Of a stretch of DNA of 64,000 bases, positions 56,691 to 64,000 are shown one piece after another. The position numbers and the translations under genes were made by a program. Under the pieces are notes generated by a model. The model did no database searches. It was not told the origin of the DNA and saw only the letters and a program-made list of their open reading frames with translations. Positions within the stretch are counted from its first letter, which is position 1. Every line of letters begins with the position of its first letter. This DNA comes from Ursus arctos (taxonomy: Eukaryota > Chordata > Mammalia > Carnivora > Ursidae): contig NC_079873.1 of the NCBI RefSeq assembly GCF_023065955.2, positions 9,748,566 to 9,812,565 on the forward strand, written 5' to 3'.

Positions 56691-57155
56691 GTTGCCCACG
56701 TCGTTATCACTGAAGTGGCAGCCTTGGATAATCCCTTTTCGGATCTCAGATATTCATCACCCAGAATCAAGGCTTTTAAAAGGTCAAAGGAAGAACTGGA
56801 ATCAATGCAAATGCTTGCCCCCCCCCCGGAGGGGGCATTCTAGAATTATCAGTAAACACTTGTCAGTTGGCAAAAATAATACAATTTAGTCACAAGTTTG
56901 ATGTCCTTTAGTCAAGGGAAAACAAGGCACGGATACGGTGCTTCGCAAGCAGCGGAGCGGAGCACTGTTCCCAGCAGATATGGGGCAAGAGCAAGTTTCC
57001 TAGAGCCTTAAGAGGCAGCATGGAAACAGGGTAAGACGGCAGTGATTTCTTTGTCAGGTTAGCAGGTCCAATTTTCTAGGGTAAGGTAGGCCAGCTAAAG
57101 TGGAGCTGGAGGATTGTGACTGGTGTATGTTAGGTTTCCCTGACAGGGTAGTTCC
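56691..57155. other. Sequence between the two related LTRs
   Basis: Open frames here (56631-56843, 56689-56889) have no recognised viral protein motif. It may be upstream LTR sequence of copy 1 or a remnant of viral internal sequence. Confidence 0.35.
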
Positions 57156-57358
57156 TTTTTTTTTTTTTTTTTTTTAAGATTTTATTTATCCGTTTATTTG
57201 AGAGAGAGAGAGCACAGCAGGGGGAGCAGCAGAGGGAGAAGCAGACTCCCCGCTGAGCAGGGACCCCCCCCCCCAAAGCAGGGCTCAATCACAGGACCCC
57301 AGGATCATGACCTGAGCCCAAGGCAGACATGTAACCAATTGAGCCACCCAGGCGCCCC
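57156..57358 (-). mobile_element. Can-SINE, full length
   Basis: A long poly-T (26 bases), AAGATTTTATTTATCCGTTT, body with an expanded C-run (GGGACCCCCCCCCCC) and + strand end GCCACCCAGGCGCCCC. Confidence 0.94.
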
Positions 57359-57879
57359 AGTATTTCCCATTAGTGCAGGCTGACTTAGATTTGTGATGTG
57401 GGCTGGGCCACTGGAGTGGCCTCCATTTTGTGGGTGCTCATATATAAATTAACTTCATCACATTCCACTGTTTCCCTGGTTTGTCAGTTCTCCTAACAAG
57501 AGAGGAGTGGCTTAGGCTGGATCCCCCAAGACGCTGAATAATCTGGTGAACCCGGAGGTGACCTAGGACCAAGGTGAATCATGGGACTATCAGCCTTAGA
57601 GCAAGGGATCAACCCAGAGGTCAGAGGCAGTACACAACCCTGGGCTTTCCAGCATCGTGGACAGCCAGTATGAGCTGAGTATTTATCTCCACTTCAGAAA
57701 CAAATCATCATCATCGTCATTTGTATGTCATTGTCCTATCCCTATAGTTTGAACCCTGAGAGCGTCTAAGTAGCAAGAGTATTGCAGTAAAATATCAGCA
57801 GGACACATGTACACACATAGGGTATATTCAAGAGCAGAATCTTCCAATTTCAACTAGTTTGCCATTTCTGTCTGTGCTT

Positions 57880-58305
57880 ACCGATGGGGTTTTAGAATAT
57901 AGGTGAGGTTCGGTGGGGTGAGGTCCGGAGCCGATGACAAAGAAAAAATTCTTGAGACGTCTTTGGTGATTTTGCACCCATTTTGGGTAGTTTATTAAAG
58001 CACGGGTACAGGACCCGTGGGCAGAAAGAGCTGCTGCCCCGGGTTGTGAGGGGTGGCTGATTATATACTATGGGAGTTGGGGGAGGTGAGGAAAAAGGGA
58101 GATTGAGAAAATACTTTCATATGTTAAAGAAGACTCGCAGGATACTAGAGGCTTTGCCATTGTCAGGTTAAGGTTGTTTTTCCCTCTAGAAGGCATTAAC
58201 ATATTCCTCCCCGGAGGAGTGTTACATTTCGCCCACTTCAAATAGCTGTCAATGCGCTGCAAGTTATAAGGACATTTAGGTGTATCTATATTTCTTCTGG
58301 AAGCC
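57880..58305 (-). mobile_element. Retroviral LTR fragment, copy 2
   Basis: The minus strand shows the promoter half of an LTR: TATA-like TATATAATCAGCC (58,054-58,068), then the poly-A signal AATAAA (57,991-57,996), and a U5-like stretch to 57,880. It is diverged from copy 1 but in the same order. No coding region was recognised next to it. Confidence 0.7.
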
Positions 58306-58930
58306 AGGTTATTGATAGAAATGCTTTGTTCCTGTAGATTGCTAAGACATTTGTAAACTGAAGGAGACTCAGGTCTTGCAGGATTGTGCTCTCTATAAGT
58401 TAACTGGTTTTCCTTCGCTTAGCTTTAGGGCAGCCAGGAATGCCTGAGGAATGTCACATGTATCCCATCTGGTGGGGGGGGGCTTGTGGGGGTGTCAGCT
58501 TCCGCTTTGTCCTCAGCTTGACTTCTGTTCCCTCATCACTTACTTATCTGTGTATACATGCTTATCATATTGTTTCATAAATACTGGAAGACTTCATTAT
58601 CCAAGGATGATTTGTATCTGAAAAGGGCCATTTAAAATGAATCCACCCAAAATAGGAACCAAATGTCACACTAAATATAAAAAAAAGATTAGACCGGATT
58701 TCATTCTGAAAAGAGAACCAATTTGTTTTAAAAGGTAGGAAAATAATTTTATACACTCTCACATATTAAAACTTCACGATATAACTGCCATATGTTTTTA
58801 AAATTAACAGTGATACCTGTTGATTTTTCTTTTGGCATAATGTTCTGGAAAAAAATGGTATGATAGTTTGTGTGGCTCTCTGTTCACAGTTGACTTTCAG
58901 GCAAAGTCATAAAGAAGGTCATTTTTACAA
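58306..58930. other. Sequence right of LTR copy 2
   Basis: Probably the upstream part of the LTR in its first section (to about 58,560), then AT-rich sequence with nothing recognised. Confidence 0.35.
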
Positions 58931-59039
58931 AAACATTTGAGGGTTTCATCAGTTTCCCTGAAAGACCTTCTGAAGCCTTTGATATTCAAATCTTTTTTCA
59001 AACCCCATGTTCTGACATTGTAGGGGAGGAAAATAATTT

Positions 59040-59510
59040 TCCCTCTGCCTATAGCTGGGGTGTAGGGGTGTAAGAGTACCTGGCTCCAGGGGTCCCAAAC
59101 AGACCAGGTTCAGCCACACACCACTGGCAAAATCCAAAGGCAGAGAAACAAGTGGTGGTGACACAAGAAAGAAACTTATTTTGGTGAGGCCAACACCGGG
59201 AACACAGTGAACTAGCATCTCAAAGACTTGTCTCCAAAGTGCCAAAAATACATCCAGGTTATTATAAGGAAAATGTGGGGCAAAGGTTGGTGGGTACATG
59301 CAAGTGGGCAGTGAAGGGCAAATGGATCATAGTTTTGGGGTCAATCACTGGCAGGGGCTTGCTAGCTCAGGGTGGTCCTTATTACTTGAGGAATAGTTTC
59401 TGTTTCCATCAGGGGATGCTTTGCCCAAAGGGTCTTCCGCCTGAGCCAAGAGACAAGCTGAAAAGAAGAACATAACTAGAAAGTTTGAGGTCAAAATGGA
59501 GGCAGCTGAA
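59040..59510 (-). mobile_element. LTR-like fragment
   Basis: On the minus strand AAAATAAGTTTCTTTCTTGT looks like a poly-A signal with U5 start. The stretch near 59,270 (AAAATGTGGGGCAAAGGTTG, AGTGGGCAGTGAAGGGCAAA) resembles 61,055-61,110, so both belong to related LTRs in the same orientation. Confidence 0.5.
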
Positions 59511-59689
59511 GTCCTCTTTCATACCCTTCTGGATTCTTGGCAGGGACCCCCTCCCCCGCACCCCATAATAAAATAGATTGGATAGATTAGCAAGAGAAAA
59601 ACAAACAGAAGTTTAATAACATGGATGTAGAGGCCTCTTTTAGGCAACAGTCTTGAGCAATGGAAACTTGAGCGAGGCCAAAGGGCCCT

Positions 59690-60012
59690 CAGTGACCACT
59701 TGAGCTGATGCAAACAGGCTCATTAAGTGACCCACCTCAAAATAGCCATAGGCCCTAACTGACCAATTACAACCAGTCACAGTTCCTAAGATTGCCAACA
59801 AAGGGAAAATTCCATGCGTTCCATACTCCCTCTCTCCACCCTGTAACTATAGCCCCTCACCACTGCCTTGTGGTAGACAGTGTCTCCCTTGCTGCCCTGC
59901 CCACCCCACTCCCTTGCAGTGTATTCAGTAAACTTCTATCTCCTTTGTTCTGTCTTGGGTGAATTCTTTCACTGCCCATACTGCCAGCCCCCACCTGATC
60001 AGGACGCCCCCC
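59690..60012 (+). mobile_element. Solo LTR, plus orientation
   Basis: CTAACTGACCAATTACAACC, CATACTCCCTCTCTCCACCC, TGTAACTATAGCCCC (TATA-like), then GTATTCAGTAAACTTCTATC (decayed poly-A signal) and TGGGTGAATTCTTTCACTGC form the usual LTR order. No viral genes are attached. Confidence 0.65.
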
Positions 60013-60480
60013 AAAGAATACCTCGTGTATACATGGGAGGTAGCCAGGAAAACTGAGCAAAACTTCCTTAAATGGGCCGGGCCACCATCTTGAATATCAT
60101 ATTCGGCTAAAGACAAAAGAAAGGTGGGGGGTTGGGAAGACCAGTTGTGGGAGTTTATTAGGAAAAGCACAGTAAACGAGGGTAAGTTTGCCTTCTCCTT
60201 TAGTAAGTTTCTCTTCCTGATACAGAGAGGGAGACACCCTTACAAATACAGATTTGCCTTATAAATGTAAATTTCCTTTACAAAAGAGTAAATTTTGTTT
60301 TTAGGGCTTCTCCTGTGTCTGCTTTTTCTCAAAAATAATTAGCTCAAAATAATCCTTATGCCAAAGAGGCATATTTGGAAGTGGCATATTCTGTTAATAC
60401 TTCCTTTGGATATGAGGATGGGATTGCTGCTGTTGGCTGAGGACTAAACACAAGACACCTATTCTAAATGACTCTCATCC
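60013..60480 (-). mobile_element. LTR-like fragment
   Basis: The minus strand has GGCCCATTTAAGGAAGTTTT, then later CCTAATAAACTCCCAC with a poly-A signal at 60,153-60,164. The arrangement suggests a minus-strand LTR next to the plus-strand one. Ends are uncertain. Confidence 0.45.
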
Positions 60481-60599
60481 TGAACGGTGTATTTGCGCGC
60501 ACCCAGAGTACCCCATAGCAACCATGTTAATTTTCTCTTCTTCCAATGTTAACTCTACTATATTTCTGTTTTGGCTTTGCCAAGGAATTTGTAACTGAA

Positions 60600-61120
60600 C
60601 CAATGTGAGTTCACTCCTTGGTGAGTCAGAAACTACACCAGGTTGAGTTGTTGCACAAAGAAAACTTTATTTTCAGCAAATAAGGAGATCATGGGGAATG
60701 GCTTCCAAAACCACGATTCACCGAGCAAGGGTGGATGGATTCCTTTTCTTTAGGGTTACGATGAATATTTAGACAGGGAAGCCTCTTCATCAGGATGGAG
60801 GGGCGGGTATAAGGTCACGCATGCGCCTTAAGGAAACATGCCTATACACACTTTGTTATGTAAATGGCGCTCATGCTCCTCCTTGAGTGGAAATGTTAGT
60901 ATTATAATGAAGTAAGGGGGTCACTCTATGGTCCATCTGTGCAGGCAGGAGTCGGGGGTTAAGCTCGAACTGGTCTGGGTGGTCACTGTTGCTTGAGGGA
61001 CAGTGTTGCTTTCCATTGGCCTGAGTTAAGAAATAAGCTTGGAAGGAAGAGCTTAAGGGAAAATGTGGGACGAAGGTCAGGAAGTACAAGCAGGTGGGCA
61101 GTAAAGGTCAGGTCGTGCGG
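60600..61120 (-). mobile_element. Solo LTR, minus orientation
   Basis: The minus strand carries GACCTTATACCCGCCCCTCC (promoter-like), TATTTGCTGAAAATAAAGTT (poly-A signal near 60,670) and CAACAACTCAACCTGGTGTA (U5). Its distal part resembles 59,270-59,320. No coding region is recognised. Confidence 0.65.
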
Positions 61121-62150
61121 TCTAGCTGGTGACACTTTGAGCCATTCTCCTGCATCATCAGCTTTGTGAACTTCTCTATGTTAGCAAGCTTTGTGATTTC
61201 AGTTTGAAAACTATTTGCATCGAATCCTTAGCTTTTACACCATCCGTGTTCAATGACGCCGTTACTCATCAGGCCTCCTCACTAGATTAAGAACTCTTTA
61301 ATGGAGAGGATGGGCCTCATTTATCTTCTACCACCAGTGACTTCCATAAAGCGGCATCAGTTACCATTAGCTAAACTTAATGGCTTTTCATCTGAGATCT
61401 TCATCATCGAGTATGACTAGTGAAGACACTGTCACAGTAGGCAGGGATATGCCTTAGTGTTGAATCAAAAGAGATGCTTGACTGGGACAAGCTTTATTAA
61501 GTGGTTAATTCCTTTGTATAGATTTTTATGTTTTGTTGACTTTTGCTTCCCTAGCCAATGTGCATTTGGCTCTTTGGACCAGAAGCACTACTGACACGGT
61601 TGAATTAGCAGACTCTTTCGTGGAGGGGCAGTAACTGCTCTGAAGTATGTATCAGTCAGCAGGAGCTGCATTGGATGTCTGTTCCCTGAGTATCTTCAGC
61701 CTCCAATGTTTCCGGGCCAACCAGAACCACATAATGAGCGGCATGTAGCACTATTAGATCATTGGCGACATCCGAAAGCCAGTCCAGAAGGGACTTCAGG
61801 CACATACCAAGTGTTTCGTACATGTTCTCTAAACTGAAGAATGGATCTTCAAGCAGGACACAAAGACTTTTTCACCTACAACCTTGCATGGAAGTCTTGA
61901 GTGGCCAGAATAGTAATTCCTAGTCTTCCTTTCCCTCCCGTCCTCTCTCTCCTCTCTTCCTCCTCTCTCCCTCTCCTAGAATTCACATCCTGAAGGCAGT
62001 TGCTTACAAGGGCCAAATATGTCAATGCTGCTGATGATATGACAATAGAGATTCAAGATGCCCCCAAAGGAAGAGTGTTTGCCACCCTGGGCCTTGTATG
62101 CACTTGTTTTCAGTGGGGAGATTCCCCCCACCCCCCACCCCGTAACAGAC
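61121..62150. other. Unique sequence with a possible pseudogene fragment
   Basis: On the minus strand, positions 61,670-61,860 read without a stop for about 65 codons with protein-like content (for example ENMYETLGMCLKSLLDWLSD and NDLIVLHAAHYVVLVGPE), then stop. About 160-180 bases further on the minus strand is TTAATAAAGCTTG, a poly-A signal-like site (61,487-61,499). There is no start codon context, poly-A tail or target duplication that I can see. I do not recognise the protein. A pyrimidine-rich run lies at 61,927-61,978. Confidence 0.3.
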
Positions 62151-62151
62151 T

Positions 62152-62345
62152 TTTTTTTTTTTTTCCTCCTTAATTGAAGTAGAGTGACAAATAGTGTCAC
62201 ATTAGCTTCGGGTATACCACATACTGATCTGCCAGGTCTGTACTCCCTGTGAGTCCAGGTCCCACCTATCACCATGCAATACCATCGACTCTATTTCCTG
62301 ACCCTTACCTTTCATTCCCATGAATTACTCATTCCACGGCTGGAA
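62152..62345 (-). mobile_element. L1 3' end fragment
   Basis: Poly-T, TTAATTGAAGTAGAGTGACA, TCACATTAGCTTCGGGTATA, CAATACCATCGACTCTATTT and CTTTCATTCCCATGAATTAC follow the antisense order of the carnivore L1 3' untranslated region. Confidence 0.72.
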
Positions 62346-62558
62346 GTGGGGAGATATTTTCATGTGCTTATTCATTCCCCCAGTCTACAAAAGAGTCTGT
62401 AACCATTTGGCTTCCTCGCTGACTCTTGCCCTTTCATGAAGCAGCCATAATTGCAAAGTTCACAAAAAGGAAAGTCTCTTAGTCTCATTTCAAAGGCCTT
62501 AGTCGAGGTGAGGAAGAGGGGAGATAATGGTCCTTTCCCATCCCTCTTGAATTGAAAT
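62346..62558. other. Unique sequence, nothing recognised
   Basis: No supported features. Confidence 0.5.
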
Positions 62559-62665
62559 ATACAGATTTTAAAAGCACATTAACCTTCTACTTAAAAAGAA
62601 AACCAAAATGAATACACAAATTTTAAAAGCACGTTAACCCTTTACTTAAAAAGAAAACCAAACTG
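62559..62665 (+). repeat. 53-base tandem duplication
   Basis: Two adjacent copies share TTTTAAAAGCACATTAACC and TACTTAAAAAGAAAACCAAA with a few mismatches (CACATTAACCTT against CACGTTAACCCT). Confidence 0.9.
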
Positions 62666-64000
62666 TGGCAAAAGGCAGGAATAAGTCACATGTAGTTCAG
62701 GCTACTGAGAGAGCTGTGTCCTTTCACTGTTTTGTTCTGGGAGCTTTTCAATCAGTTAGCATTGGCAAAGCTTCTGAACAAAGACAGTAATTACCAAATA
62801 AAAATCGCCTTCAGTGCATTGTCTAACTGTGTTCACAGTTTGGCATGAACGGATTTATGATCCTTTTATTCCAACAGGAACTACCAGTTCTCCTTTCACT
62901 TCAAATAGCCTATTCATCTCAGCATAAAAACAGCTAAAATACACCAGCGGAATATGCTGCCTCTGCAACCCGAGGCCCAGACGGCAGGAGTCGGCTTCTT
63001 CCAACAGGCACAGATTTCACAGGCTTGGAAACACTACAAAACCAAGACTCTAAAAAACTGTTGAATATTAAAAAAACCAAAACAGCAATTATTTGATCTG
63101 TGGCTGCTACTCACATACATAGATCGATACTTCGTATTTCTTGGGAGTAAGTGGCACAGAGAGAGATACATACACACACATGCAGATAAAGAGCTAGATC
63201 ATAAAGAATCACCGCATCAGAAACAACCTAATTGGTCGCGTCGTCAAGTGATTACTTGACTTCCAGCATCCATTTGCAATGCATTATCTTGCTCTACCCT
63301 GTCTCCCGTGTTGAGGTAAATGTGCATATATCTATTAACGATGTACTAGAATCTTAGAACAGCATTCATAAAGGAAGTCTCTGTAGAAAAGTGAGACCTT
63401 CACATACAGCTTTGTGTTGCACTATAATACAGGGCATATTAGCACGTTTACCTAAAACGTTTACACTATCTACCCGTATAATGGTTACAAGATCTGTTCC
63501 AACCACTGTTCCCTCATTGGTCGGTATCACATTCTGTCCTCCTAGGAGTGTGAGCTTCGCAGGTGATCCCTTTGGCTTGGGTTATCAGCATTGCTCCACT
63601 GGGTGCACACCAACTGTCCACATTGGTTTGCCCCAGATGTACACCGGACGCGTTAACTATTTGGCTGAGGCTGTTGTAGTATAACAGAGTGAGGTCCCGA
63701 GAAGGGAACTCTCCAGAAAAGTTGGGAGGCTTTTTTCAACAGCTCAACCTGTTACTATCTATATAGGACATCAGGTAACTCTCTTGACCTCTGTGAACTT
63801 AAGATGCTATTGTTAAAAGATAGAGGAGGGGGTTGGTCCAGATCATTCCTTTTGTCTCGAAGTGTATTCCACAGAGAAATGATCTGATGAGATATACCAC
63901 TGCATCTTCTTGTTTACTATGCCCTTCTGGAAGAATCAAGCCTCGGAGAATCCTTGCAATAAATGAATCTGTTTAACCTTTGACCTCAACATTATATGAA
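62666..64000. other. Unique sequence to window end
   Basis: The longest open frame (63391-63684 +, 97 codons) has no motif I recognise, and no splice or promoter support. No repeat is identified. Confidence 0.5.

Noticed and set aside
56250..61120. Intact endogenous retrovirus
   Set aside because: Only LTR pieces were found; no gag, pol or env coding stretch could be recognised between them.
63391..63684. Coding exon of 97 codons
   Set aside because: It resembles no protein I know and has no splice or promoter support; it was kept only as unique sequence.

Overview
The window is nuclear DNA of a carnivoran mammal (dog, bear, weasel or seal side more likely than cat, but this is not proven). 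The evidence is about 30 copies of the tRNA-derived Can-SINE (heads reading GCGCCTGGGTGGCTCAG, a pyrimidine-rich middle, tails AAATAAAATCTTT plus poly-A), several with intact target-site duplications. There are also carnivore-type L1 3' ends, older mammalian repeats (MIR, L2-like, MER5A, MLT2) and several solo retroviral LTRs. I find no intact protein-coding gene. Every open frame I examined is a repeat, a pseudogene or chance.

Positions 1 to about 28,030 form one structure, the right-hand part of a very large diverged tandem array that begins left of the window. The basic monomer is about 57-62 bases, and each monomer carries CAGGTA(T/A) near its start and often a TTTTGCAG-like end. Nine monomers form a composite unit of about 510-540 bases; a longer variant of about 11 monomers is about 600-640 bases. 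About 42 composite units can be counted from an anchor resembling TTTTTCAGGTTCCTGTCAAG. By their diagnostic bases the units fall into types that I call K, B, C, D and E, and these recur in the order K-B-(K-B)-C-D-E, a third level of repetition of about 2.5-4 kb. The + strand is full of sequences that look like splice acceptors and donors, often exactly 8 bases apart. The array is broken by Can-SINEs, an L1 3' end fragment and one processed pseudogene of ribosomal protein S18. At its right edge (27,421-28,030) it decays into plain monomers with no composite order.

Positions 28,030 to 41,000 are mostly unique intergenic sequence with ancient repeats: MIR, L2-like pieces, two L1 3' ends, MER5A and one Can-SINE. 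Positions 41,000 to 49,070 are a nest of minus-strand L1 pieces invaded by an MLT2 LTR, a second LTR and Can-SINEs, ending with a 1.75-kb 5'-truncated L1 flanked by a 17-base target duplication. Positions 49,070 to 56,000 are unique sequence with a split L1 3' end, Can-SINEs and hAT-type DNA transposon remnants. Positions 56,240 to 61,120 hold LTR fragments in both orientations, including two related minus-strand LTRs 1.6 kb apart. From 61,120 to the end the sequence is mostly unique, with a possible pseudogene fragment, a 53-base duplication and an L1 3' end.

No operon or pathway is present. The noteworthy object is the 28-kb hierarchical array, whose repeated splice-like signals on one strand make it a candidate long noncoding RNA locus or structural satellite. 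That functional idea is inference.
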